Shown in pieces: positions 1-6,265 of a stretch of 8,026 nucleotides of DNA. The notes below the pieces were generated by a model. That model saw nothing but the letters and a program-made list of their open reading frames with translations, searched no databases and was not told where the DNA came from. Position 1 is the first letter of the stretch. Each line of letters begins with the position of its first letter. The position numbers and the translations under genes were made by a program. The DNA is from JAMCRM01 sp041685075 (GTDB lineage Bacteria > Acidobacteriota > Terriglobia > Bryobacterales > Bryobacteraceae): contig JAWLGN010000254.1 in the NCBI GenBank assembly GCA_041685075.1, positions 1 to 8,026 on the forward strand, read 5' to 3'.

Positions 1-708
1 GCCGCCGCCGTTTGGTTCGCCCTGGGAACGTCGCCGCAGGCACCGGAACTGCCCCCGCGCATCTCCACGCCCACCGGCGAGATGGTCCTGGTGCCCGAGG
101 GACCCTTCCTCTCCGGCGCGGAGAAGGCGAGCGTCGCGGTGCCGGCCTTCTACATCGACGAAACCGAGGTGACCAACGCGGCCTATGCGCGCTTCGCCAA
201 GGCGGCCGGCCGCCCGCTGCCGCCGGATTTCGAGAAACATCCCCCGGACCACCCCGTGGTAGGGGTGACCATCGTGGACGCCCAGGCATTTGCGCGCTGG
301 GCGGGTAAGCGCCTGCCCACGGCGCGGGAATGGGAAAAAGCCGCGCGCGGGTCGGATGGCCGCCACTTCCCCTGGGGTGACCAGCCAGACGCCTCGCGCG
401 CCAACGTCGGCTCCGGCGCCGTCCGCCCGGCCAAGGACTTCGCCCCCGGCGCCAGCCCTTACGGCGCGCTCCAGATGGTGGGGAACGTATGGGAGTTCGT
501 CGATCAGCTCAGCACTCCCGCACCGGCGGCCTTCGAGCACTTCCGCGGCGTCATGCAGCCGCCCCCGGATGCCGCCGAACCGTGGTACGGCATCCGGGGC
601 CTGGCCTTCGACAGCCAGCTCGATGAGAGCGCGCTCTACGAATCCACCACCGTGCCGGCGCGCTGGCGCGGCGCCAACATCGGCTTTCGCTGCGTGCGGG
701 ACCCGTAG
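1..708 (+). CDS. FGE-sulfatase (SUMF1/EgtB/PvdO-like) domain protein, C-terminal part
   Basis: The reading frame is open from the first base, so the gene begins outside the window; 235 codons are visible before a TAG stop. The first visible residues (AAAVWFALG) look like the end of a membrane helix, followed by a Pro-rich linker. The globular domain starts near codon 28 with GEMVLVPEGPFLSG, typical of the FGE-sulfatase fold. Other family landmarks by visible codon are YIDETEVTN (51-59), RLPT (104-107), EWEKAARG (110-117), PWG (124-126), NVWEFV (162-167) and the terminal GFRC (228-231). True formylglycine-generating enzymes use a pair of active-site cysteines that bind copper. Only one Cys is visible here, in the structural GFRC motif, so sulfatase activation is unlikely. 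In Acidobacteriota such domains often sit outside the membrane behind a serine/threonine kinase; the missing N-terminus could be that, but this is inference. The family call is firm; the role is unknown. Confidence 0.85.
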   Translation, partial: AAAVWFALGTSPQAPELPPRISTPTGEMVLVPEGPFLSGAEKASVAVPAFYIDETEVTNAAYARFAKAAGRPLPPDFEKHPPDHPVVGVTIVDAQAFARWAGKRLPTAREWEKAARGSDGRHFPWGDQPDASRANVGSGAVRPAKDFAPGASPYGALQMVGNVWEFVDQLSTPAPAAFEHFRGVMQPPPDAAEPWYGIRGLAFDSQLDESALYESTTVPARWRGANIGFRCVRDP

Positions 709-711
709 CGG

Positions 712-2076
712 CTATCGCGCCGGAACCGGCTGCGGCTTCTCGAACTCCGCTGCCATTTCGACGGGCAGGCGCCAGACGCGCGAGCCGTTGCGGTCCGTGA
801 AGTACAGGCTCGAGTCCGAAGGTTTCTTGGCGTCGCCGTCCGCCCACAGGGCGTAGAAGTCCGGGTGGGCGTCCACGGGCCGGCGCGCGTAGGTGTGGTT
901 GCGAGCGGCGTCGCGCGTGAGCTGCGCAACTTTCCGCCAGGTCTTGCCCTGGTCGCGGCTGGTCCACATCACCATGTCGCCACCCGTGCAGTAGGGCTGG
1001 GCGCCGGGCTCGGTGGGAGCGATGATGCGCCAGGTGCCGTCCTCTTCGATGTACAGCGGGCCGAAGTCGTAGTTGTGGTCGGAGCGCACGGCCGCACGGA
1101 TCTCCCACCGCTTGCCGGTCCAGCGCGCCGTCCACCATTGCCGCGGATCGTTCTTGGGGCCCGATTCGTGGCCCTTGCTGGTGAGGTAGAGAATCACGGG
1201 GTTGCCCTGGGCGTCGAACTGCAAGGTCTTAATGTAGACCAGCAGTTTTTCGGCGCGGTAGTCGTGCACCAGCGCGGGGTTTGCGGCGTCGCGGAGCGGC
1301 GGCTCGACGGTCTGCCCATCGACGGTGCGCCAGGTCCGCCCCATGTCGCTGGTTTCCAGGTAGTAGAGGTTTGTGCGGTCGTTCACCCCGGTCGCTACCG
1401 GGTGAGAGTTGAACGCGGTGGCCACGCGCGGGCCGCGGCGCGCGGTGATCTGGTAGTGTCCCAGCTCGAAGCGGGAGAGCAGGCGCGGCTCATCCCACTG
1501 GATGCCGTCGCGGCTGGTCATCCAGTAGAGGCTGCGGCCGCGGGCCTCGTAGCGCGTGTGCAGAAAGAAAAATCCGCGGTCCGGAATGAACCAGGGGTGG
1601 CCATAGGAGAAGTTGGTGTTCAGCACCAGCTCGAACTCGTCGATCGAATACGGCTTCACGCTGCGGCGCACGTAGGCGGGCCTGGTGGTGCCGTGCGCGT
1701 TGGAGAAAATCCAGATGTGGCCCTGGCTGTCGAGGGACATCACGGGGTTGTCGTGCGCATCGTCGGTTTTCTTGTTCAGCAGGATGCGCGGGCGCGGCAC
1801 CATCCCGGTGGCATGGTCGTAGTAGGAGACCATGTGGAGCAGCTCGCGGCCGCCCTTCACGGTGCCCCCGTAGCAGAAGAACGTCTTGTTCGCCTCCTTG
1901 GAATAGATCGCGATAGGCGATTGCTGCTGCGGATAGGTGCCCAGGCCGCCGCTGTACTTGTAGACGTACTCGTCGTGGGAAAGCTGGTTGTAATACCAGA
2001 TGCCGCGGTAGCCGTCGTCTTTGGGCAGCGTGCCGGCGGCGGCCAGCAGGGGCAGAAGGAATAAAAGTTTGTTCAA
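712..2076 (-). CDS. Secreted BNR/Asp-box repeat protein (BNR_4 type, possible glycan-active beta-propeller)
   Basis: A 454-residue protein with a short hydrophobic leader (MNKLLFLLPLLAAAG), so export is expected. The start is a TTG at 2074-2076, supported by GGAGA at 2083-2087 (minus) with a 6-nt spacer. The mature N-terminus has DDGYRGIWYYNQ (20-31) and YKYSGGLGTY (39-48), which I recognise as typical of BNR_4-type proteins. Asp-box-like turns occur at 187-194 (TSRDGIQW), 242-249 (TSDMGRTW) and 372-380 (TSRDQGKTW), indicating a beta-propeller. Conserved-looking histidines lie in DDAHDNP (105-111), NAHG (126-129) and GHPWF (159-163). BNR_4 relatives include uncharacterised secreted proteins, and some polysaccharide lyases (PL24/PL25 ulvan lyases) share this fold; lyase activity here is only a possibility. 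The neighbour on the same strand is a secreted esterase-like hydrolase, which fits a carbohydrate role. Its stop lies 3 bp from the convergent FGE-domain gene. Confidence 0.8.
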   Translation of the reverse strand: MNKLLFLLPLLAAAGTLPKDDGYRGIWYYNQLSHDEYVYKYSGGLGTYPQQQSPIAIYSKEANKTFFCYGGTVKGGRELLHMVSYYDHATGMVPRPRILLNKKTDDAHDNPVMSLDSQGHIWIFSNAHGTTRPAYVRRSVKPYSIDEFELVLNTNFSYGHPWFIPDRGFFFLHTRYEARGRSLYWMTSRDGIQWDEPRLLSRFELGHYQITARRGPRVATAFNSHPVATGVNDRTNLYYLETSDMGRTWRTVDGQTVEPPLRDAANPALVHDYRAEKLLVYIKTLQFDAQGNPVILYLTSKGHESGPKNDPRQWWTARWTGKRWEIRAAVRSDHNYDFGPLYIEEDGTWRIIAPTEPGAQPYCTGGDMVMWTSRDQGKTWRKVAQLTRDAARNHTYARRPVDAHPDFYALWADGDAKKPSDSSLYFTDRNGSRVWRLPVEMAAEFEKPQPVPAR

Positions 2077-2087
2077 TGCGGATCTCC
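2074..2087 (-). promoter_or_regulatory. Ribosome binding site and TTG start of the BNR protein
   Basis: On the minus strand GGAGA (2083-2087) is followed after 6 nt by TTG (2074-2076). There is no ATG between this site and the hydrophobic leader, so the Shine-Dalgarno sequence decides in favour of the rare TTG start. Confidence 0.6.
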
Positions 2088-2097
2088 AGTAGTGGTA

Positions 2098-2193
2098 TCA
2101 GAAACTCATTCGCAACGCGAGCCGGAACTGCCGCTCATCGCGTGCCGAAGGGCGGCGCCACAGCCCCCAAGGCGTCGCAGCCCAGGGTCGGCA
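2098..2193 (-). pseudogene. Possible C-terminal scar of a TonB-dependent receptor, or a dispersed repeat
   Basis: The gap between the hydrolase stop and the BNR gene reads, on the minus strand, as DERQFRLALRMSF followed by TGA (2098-2139). Alternating hydrophobic residues ending in a C-terminal Phe are the hallmark of outer-membrane beta-barrels, and R-Q-[FI]-x-[FL]-A-L-[RK]-x-x-F endings are common in the Acidobacterial TonB-dependent receptors with carboxypeptidase-like N-terminal domains. Immediately upstream, a different minus frame reads MPTLGCDALGAVAPPFGTR before a stop, so any coding relic is frameshifted. No longer receptor sequence is present; the rest would have been lost by deletion or replaced by the hydrolase gene. 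The alternative is a short dispersed intergenic repeat or chance in high-GC DNA. Only the residue pattern is seen; the receptor origin is inferred. Confidence 0.3.
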
Positions 2194-4137
2194 TCACAGT
2201 CCCGACGAAAACGCGTGGTCGTAGCGGCCTTCGATCACCCCGTGGATGTGCATCGAACGGAAGAAATGCGCCTCCTTACCGTAGAGGTTGTACACGCCGC
2301 GGGTGTACTCGAACGCCGCCGGCACCCGCCTGTAGAAGACCAGCGGGCGCGGCGCAAGCAGCGCCGCCGCTTCCGGCAGGTCCGTGTAGCGCATGATGTT
2401 CAGGAAGTTGGGACCCTGGTCGTGGCTCTCCGGCGGGTCGATCAGGATCACCTGGGCGATGCCCGGATCGAGGATGGCGGCGTATAGCCCCAGCACGCCC
2501 GACGTACCGTGTCCGATCACCGTGATCCGCTTCGGATCCACCACGGGCTGCCGGCGCAGTTCCTCCAGACCGGCCAGCACGTGCGACAGCCGCATGGAGT
2601 CCACCGTCTGGCCCACGTGCATGGCGTTCTTGAGGGTGTCCTTCCAGAAGGTCTTCTCCCAGGGCACCTCCCCGATGCCCATGGGCCGCACCGTGACCCT
2701 CAGGGCAGTGACGCGCCGCAGGGACATGTCGATGGCGCGGTCGTCCTCGCCGTCCGAGGCGATATAGAGCAGTCCGGGAAGTTTCTCCGCCCCCTTGGGC
2801 GCCCTGGCCACGTTGAGGCGCGGGGGCCCCAGTTCCTCCATTCGCGGCAGGTTCCCGAAGACCCGGGTTTTCAGGTCATGCAGCAACTGCTTCCGGCGCG
2901 TCTCCCAGGCTGCGCGCGTTTTGAACGGCGGCGAAGGCGGGCGCGTGGTGAACCATTCGTGGACCAGGTGATTGCGCGCATCGGCCGGCGGCCCGGAGGG
3001 GAAGACCGCCAGGGTCTCCTCCGGCGCGTTCTCATAGCTCATGTCCAGCTTGCGGTCCGGCTGCCCCAGCAGGAAGCGGTCGAACCAGCGGATGGCCTGC
3101 TCCCGCAGGAAATCGGAATCGGCGTGGGCGGTATCGACCACCACGTTGGTGAATGCCTCCCCTTTGCCGTAACCCTGGTAGAGCGCGCCCACGCGCTCCT
3201 CGAACTCCGTGTAGCCGGGCACGGGAAAGAGCACGTCCTTTCTGCCGTGCGCCATCATCAGGGGACGCGGCGCGATGAGCGCGCCCTGGTGCATCATGTC
3301 GTGCAGCATGTGGTTGATGACGAACATGCAGTCGCAGTGATGGCGCTGCGTGTTGGCCGCCACGTTGGCGGCATAGGTGCTGATTCCCATCACCGGCACC
3401 GCCGCCTTGATGCGCGGGTCGATCGAAGTGGGGAACCAGCTCATGGCTGCGCCGCCCGAGCGCCCGGTGATCCCGATGCGCGTCTTGTCCACTTCCGGGC
3501 GCGTTTCCAGGTAATCGACCGCCCGCATGGCGTTCCAGGTCTCCGGCCCGGCCGGCGTGTAGCCGCGCGAGTACCAGCCGTACATCTCCTGGTTATGAAT
3601 GCCGTGGTGCGTGGAGAAAAGCTCGGCGATCTGGATGGGATCGACGATGAAGCACACATAGCCGTTCTTGGCGAACGAGATGCCATGGCGCTGGTACTTC
3701 GTCTTGGCGCCGTAATCCGACAGGGCATGCCCGCAGACGTAGACGATGGCGGGCGCCGGCCCCTTGCGGTTCTTCGGGATATACAGGTTGCCGGTGACGT
3801 AGAACTTGGGCAGGCTCTCGAAAGCAATCTTCTCGATGGTGTAGTCGCCCTTGTCGAGCGTGCCGGTGATCCGCACGTTGAGCGGGGTGCGCCTGGGCCA
3901 GGGGAGCAGCCCCAGCATGTCGCGCATCTCCTCCTCCCGGCGGGCGCGCAGCTTCTCCCAGGTTTCCGGCGAGCGAATCTCTTGGGCGGCGCGGTCGGTA
4001 ATGACGCGCGCGGCCTTTTCGAGGTAGGCCCTCACCTGCTTCTTGCTCTCCAGCATGCGTTGGTAGGGGTCATCGGCGGGCTGGGCCCAAGCGGCCGCAG
4101 CCGCCAACGCGAACAAGAAATAACGAATGCTTCTCAT
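2194..4137 (-). CDS. Secreted two-domain alpha/beta hydrolase (acetyl xylan esterase/dienelactone hydrolase-like)
   Basis: A 647-residue protein with a signal peptide (residues 1-18, hydrophobic run ending AWA, then QPADD). I chose the ATG at 4137 because it starts the signal peptide directly and has GGAGG at 4144-4148 with a 6-nt spacer; an in-frame GTG at 4188 would add 17 Arg/Gly-rich residues that spoil the leader. The first domain (about 75-360) is a complete alpha/beta hydrolase: nucleophile Ser227 in GRSGG (225-229), acid Asp301 in GRKDVLFP, and His338 in DTAHAD. The order and spacing fit acetyl xylan esterase or dienelactone hydrolase relatives. A second hydrolase-like domain (about 430-647) has GHGTSG (542-547), where the usual nucleophile position is Gly544, so it is probably catalytically dead. 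The likely substrate is an ester-decorated polysaccharide or other extracellular ester; specificity cannot be read. The start overlaps the rmuC stop as ATGA, implying translational coupling. Confidence 0.82.
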   Translation of the reverse strand: MRSIRYFLFALAAAAAWAQPADDPYQRMLESKKQVRAYLEKAARVITDRAAQEIRSPETWEKLRARREEEMRDMLGLLPWPRRTPLNVRITGTLDKGDYTIEKIAFESLPKFYVTGNLYIPKNRKGPAPAIVYVCGHALSDYGAKTKYQRHGISFAKNGYVCFIVDPIQIAELFSTHHGIHNQEMYGWYSRGYTPAGPETWNAMRAVDYLETRPEVDKTRIGITGRSGGAAMSWFPTSIDPRIKAAVPVMGISTYAANVAANTQRHHCDCMFVINHMLHDMMHQGALIAPRPLMMAHGRKDVLFPVPGYTEFEERVGALYQGYGKGEAFTNVVVDTAHADSDFLREQAIRWFDRFLLGQPDRKLDMSYENAPEETLAVFPSGPPADARNHLVHEWFTTRPPSPPFKTRAAWETRRKQLLHDLKTRVFGNLPRMEELGPPRLNVARAPKGAEKLPGLLYIASDGEDDRAIDMSLRRVTALRVTVRPMGIGEVPWEKTFWKDTLKNAMHVGQTVDSMRLSHVLAGLEELRRQPVVDPKRITVIGHGTSGVLGLYAAILDPGIAQVILIDPPESHDQGPNFLNIMRYTDLPEAAALLAPRPLVFYRRVPAAFEYTRGVYNLYGKEAHFFRSMHIHGVIEGRYDHAFSSGL

Positions 4138-4148
4138 GAACTCCCTCC
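4134..4148 (-). promoter_or_regulatory. ATGA overlap and ribosome binding site linking rmuC to the hydrolase gene
   Basis: On the minus strand the rmuC TGA (4134-4136) overlaps the hydrolase ATG (4135-4137) in the four-base sequence ATGA. A strong GGAGG lies at 4144-4148, inside the last rmuC codons. This arrangement typically allows terminating ribosomes to re-initiate, so the two genes are almost certainly on one transcript. Confidence 0.75.
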
Positions 4149-5609
4149 CTGCCCCGCCGCCGCGGCGGCCGCGTTCTCGTCCGGCCACTCGGGTGCCTGC
4201 AAGGCGCGCGGCGTGCGGTCGATGGTTTCCGCCGGCTCGATCTCATCGGCTGCCGCGGCGCCCAGTTCCTTGAAGCGCCGCGCCGCCACCAGCACGCGCG
4301 ATTCGAGCGATCCCGCCGCATCATTATAAGCGGAAAGCGCGCCGTCCAGCCCGCGGCGCAGTCGGTTGAAGTGCCCGCTGAAGGTGAGGACGCGCTCGTA
4401 GAGCTGCTTGCCCAGCTCGCTGATCTGCTGCGCGTTCTGGGCGATGAGTTCCTGCCGCCAGCCGTAAGAGACGGCCTTGAGCAGCGCAATCAGGGTGGTG
4501 GGAGTGGCCAGAAGAACGCGCCGGTCCACGCCGAACTCGATCAGCGAAGGGTCCTGCTGGAGTGCCGCGCTGAAGAACGATTCGCCCGGCAGAAACGCCA
4601 CCACGAACTCCGGGGTATGGGGCAGGTGGCTCCAATAGGACTTATCGGCGAGGCCCGCCAGGTGCGCGCGCACCTGCGCGGCGTGCTCCCGCATCAACCC
4701 CAGCCGCTTCTCCTCGTCCTCGGTTTCCAGCGCTTCGAGATAGGCCTTGAGCGACACCTTGGCGTCCACCACCACGGTTTTCTCGTTGGGCAGCTTGACC
4801 ACCAGGTCCGGCCGCAGCCGCCCCGTTTCGGTCTCCACGGAGGACTGTTCCAGGAAGTCGCAGTACTCCACCATGCCCGCCATCTCCACCACGCGGCGCA
4901 ACTGGATCTCCCCCCAACGGCCGCGCTGCACCGGCGTGCGGAGCGCGTTCACCAGCCGGGCGGTCTCATCCCGCAGAGCGTTCTGCGCGCCGGCCAGCGC
5001 GGTGACGTGCTCGCGCAGTGCCTGGTAGGCGCCCTCGCGCGCCTTCTCGATCTCCTGAATGCGCTGCTCCACCTTGCCGAGCACCTCGCCCACCGGCGCC
5101 AGCATGCCGGCGATGGACTCCTGGCGGTGTTCGAGGTCCTTGCGCGCGGCGTCGCCGTGCTTCTCGAAGACCTCGCGGGCCAGCCGGAGAAAACCGGCGT
5201 TGTTGGAATCCAGCGCCTCGGCGGCCAGCGCCTTGAAGGCGTCGGCGAACTCGCGCTTGGCGTTCTCCAGCAGCGCCACCTTTTCCTGCATTGCCTGGCG
5301 CTCCTTTTCGAGCGCCGTGGCTAGCTCCGCCTGGCGGCTGCGCAGTTCGGTGATTTCGGCCTCGCGCGCGGCCAGCGCCGGTTCGAGCGTCCCGACGCGC
5401 GAGCGCAGCGCGTCCCGTTCGGCATCCGCGGCGGCGGCGCGCGCGGCGTACTGCCGAATCTCCTGTTCCAGGGCGGCGCGCTGGATTTCAACCTCCTCCA
5501 CGCGCCGCTCGGCGCGCAGCGTGCGCCCCCGTCCCGCGAAGTAGGCCACTGCGGCCACCGCGGCGCCGGCCGCGCCGCCCACCAGCAATGCAATCCACAA
5601 TTCGGGCAA
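4134..5609 (-). CDS. rmuC: DNA recombination protein RmuC
   Basis: A 491-residue protein with the full RmuC architecture. An N-terminal membrane helix (residues 4-25, LWIALLVGG onward) is followed by a long charged Ala/Glu/Arg-rich coiled coil (about 30-210) and the conserved nuclease-like RmuC domain (about 215-450). Landmarks are RGRWGEIQL (229-237), EYCDFLEQ (248-255), RPDLVVKLP (266-274), VDAKVSLKAY (281-290) and FLPGESFF (339-346). Asp268 with D282-A-K284 resembles the D/DxK core of restriction-endonuclease-like folds. RmuC was identified as limiting rearrangement at inverted repeats; its biochemical activity is less well defined. The start is TTG at 5607-5609 with GGAG at 5616-5619 and a 6-nt spacer. 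The tail (451-491) is a low-complexity Ala-rich extension. A TAAGAT -10-like element lies upstream. The gene appears to head a two-gene unit with the secreted hydrolase; the functional link is unclear. Confidence 0.95.
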   Translation of the reverse strand: MPELWIALLVGGAAGAAVAAVAYFAGRGRTLRAERRVEEVEIQRAALEQEIRQYAARAAAADAERDALRSRVGTLEPALAAREAEITELRSRQAELATALEKERQAMQEKVALLENAKREFADAFKALAAEALDSNNAGFLRLAREVFEKHGDAARKDLEHRQESIAGMLAPVGEVLGKVEQRIQEIEKAREGAYQALREHVTALAGAQNALRDETARLVNALRTPVQRGRWGEIQLRRVVEMAGMVEYCDFLEQSSVETETGRLRPDLVVKLPNEKTVVVDAKVSLKAYLEALETEDEEKRLGLMREHAAQVRAHLAGLADKSYWSHLPHTPEFVVAFLPGESFFSAALQQDPSLIEFGVDRRVLLATPTTLIALLKAVSYGWRQELIAQNAQQISELGKQLYERVLTFSGHFNRLRRGLDGALSAYNDAAGSLESRVLVAARRFKELGAAAADEIEPAETIDRTPRALQAPEWPDENAAAAAAGQGGSS

Positions 5610-5632
5610 TTTCCGCTCCGTTAGTACCCCAC

Positions 5633-5638
5633 ATCTTA
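5633..5638 (-). promoter_or_regulatory. Candidate -10 element for rmuC
   Basis: The minus strand reads GCTAAGATG here; TAAGAT matches the TATAAT consensus at four of six positions and lies 23 nt before the TTG start, which would give a leader of roughly 15 nt including the GGAG site. I see no convincing -35 box. It resembles the GCTAGAAT element before the acyltransferase gene at 7073-7079, which raises its plausibility. Confidence 0.3.
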
Positions 5639-5661
5639 GCGCGGCGGAACTGCCCGAGGGA

Positions 5662-6120
5662 CTATTTACGTTCGTAGGTACCGAAATACTGCGCTTCGGC
5701 CAGGATGTGGCCGCTCATCGCGCTGTCGATCTCCGCGCGGCGCGCGCCGGCCGGCAGACCGAGCGAGTCCACGTCCAGCGCGTAGAGCTTGAAGAAGTAG
5801 CGGTGCGGGCCATGTCCCTGCGGCGGGCAGGGACCGCCGTAGCCGTGCCGGCCGAAATCGTTGGTGCCGCTCCTCCCCGGCTCGCCGGGCGTCCAGCCCA
5901 GCGGCAGGGACTGTTCCTCGGCCGGGAGGTCGTAAAGCAGCCAGTGGTTCCACACTCCCGACGGCGCATCGGGGTCGTCCACGATCAGGACGAAGCTCCG
6001 GGTGCCCTCGGGCGCGCCCTGCCATTCGAGCGCGGGCGAGAGGTCCGCTCCGTCGCAGGTGTGCAGCTTGGGAATCGGGGCGCCCTCGGCGAAGGCGCCG
6101 GTCACGAGCTTGAAGTTCAT
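5662..6120 (-). CDS. YbhB/YbcL family Raf kinase inhibitor-like protein (PEBP)
   Basis: A 152-residue protein of normal length for bacterial PEBP proteins, with no signal peptide, so probably cytoplasmic. The anion-binding pocket motifs are all present: DDPDAP (48-53) followed by VWNHW with His59, then GYGGPCPPQG (93-102) and GPHRYFF (104-110). Bacterial members (YbhB, YbcL) adopt the phosphatidylethanolamine-binding fold; their physiological ligand is mostly unknown, and the kinase-inhibitor name comes from a mammalian relative. I place the start at the ATG at 6120 because GGAG (6129-6132) is 8 nt upstream. The GTG at 6127-6129 overlaps that GGAG and cannot use it. The gene lies 52 bp upstream of rmuC on the same strand and is divergent from the Gly-rich secreted protein gene. 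Family identity is firm. Confidence 0.93.
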   Translation of the reverse strand: MNFKLVTGAFAEGAPIPKLHTCDGADLSPALEWQGAPEGTRSFVLIVDDPDAPSGVWNHWLLYDLPAEEQSLPLGWTPGEPGRSGTNDFGRHGYGGPCPPQGHGPHRYFFKLYALDVDSLGLPAGARRAEIDSAMSGHILAEAQYFGTYERK

Positions 6121-6137
6121 GGTGTTCACTCCAGAGC

Positions 6138-6150
6138 GGCGGCTGCCGCC
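6138..6150 (-). promoter_or_regulatory. Perfect 6-bp inverted repeat in the PEBP gene leader
   Basis: GGCGGC-T-GCCGCC forms a perfect inverted repeat with a one-base centre, between the candidate -10 (6160-6165) and the GGAG site (6129-6132) of the PEBP gene. It could be an operator or a leader hairpin. GC-rich repeats arise easily by chance in this genome. Confidence 0.3.
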
Positions 6151-6159
6151 TACCGCAAC

Positions 6160-6165
6160 AGTATA
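6160..6165 (-). promoter_or_regulatory. Candidate -10 element for the PEBP gene
   Basis: The minus strand reads TATACT, five of six matches to the TATAAT consensus and one of the few AT-rich hexamers in this GC-rich gap. It lies 39 nt before the ATG at 6120, placing transcription start near 6153. A good -35 box at the expected spacing is not visible. Confidence 0.4.
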
Positions 6166-6243
6166 GGGCGGCGCTCCGCCAACGGCCGTGCGGCGGCGTC
6201 CCTTCGTCGCGCCTCGCTTGCGCCCGCTCTAAGGCAGCGTTAA

Positions 6244-6258
6244 CCTCCTAGTAGGAGG
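6244..6258 (+). promoter_or_regulatory. Shine-Dalgarno embedded in a perfect palindrome before the Gly-rich gene
   Basis: The sequence CCTCCTAGTAGGAGG has 7-bp arms around a single G. The right arm carries the consensus Shine-Dalgarno AGGAGG (6253-6258), 7 nt before the ATG at 6266. The left arm CCTCCT is identical to the anti-Shine-Dalgarno core of 16S rRNA, so in the mRNA it could pair with the ribosome binding site and mask it. A DNA-binding operator is the alternative reading. Confidence 0.5.
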
Positions 6259-6265
6259 GAAGGCA

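Noticed and set aside
865..2064. 399-codon open frame on the plus strand opposite the BNR gene
   Set aside because: Composition is Val/Ala/Gly/Arg-biased without recognisable motifs, while the minus strand encodes a clear BNR protein.
4138..4188. In-frame GTG at 4188 as an earlier start for the hydrolase
   Set aside because: It would put 17 Arg/Gly-rich residues before the signal peptide; the ATG at 4137 has a well-placed GGAGG and the ATGA overlap.
2509..4329. 606-codon open frame on the plus strand opposite the hydrolase gene
   Set aside because: It is the antisense shadow of a gene with signal peptide, catalytic motifs and a ribosome binding site; the translation is His/Arg/Gly/Val-rich with no domain, as expected in GC-rich DNA.
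4371..5324. 317-codon open frame on the plus strand opposite rmuC
   Set aside because: A Leu/His/Arg-rich shadow; rmuC on the other strand is unambiguous.
6121..6129. GTG at 6127-6129 as the PEBP start
   Set aside because: The GTG overlaps the only GGAG site; the ATG at 6120 has it at 8 nt and gives a standard N-terminus.
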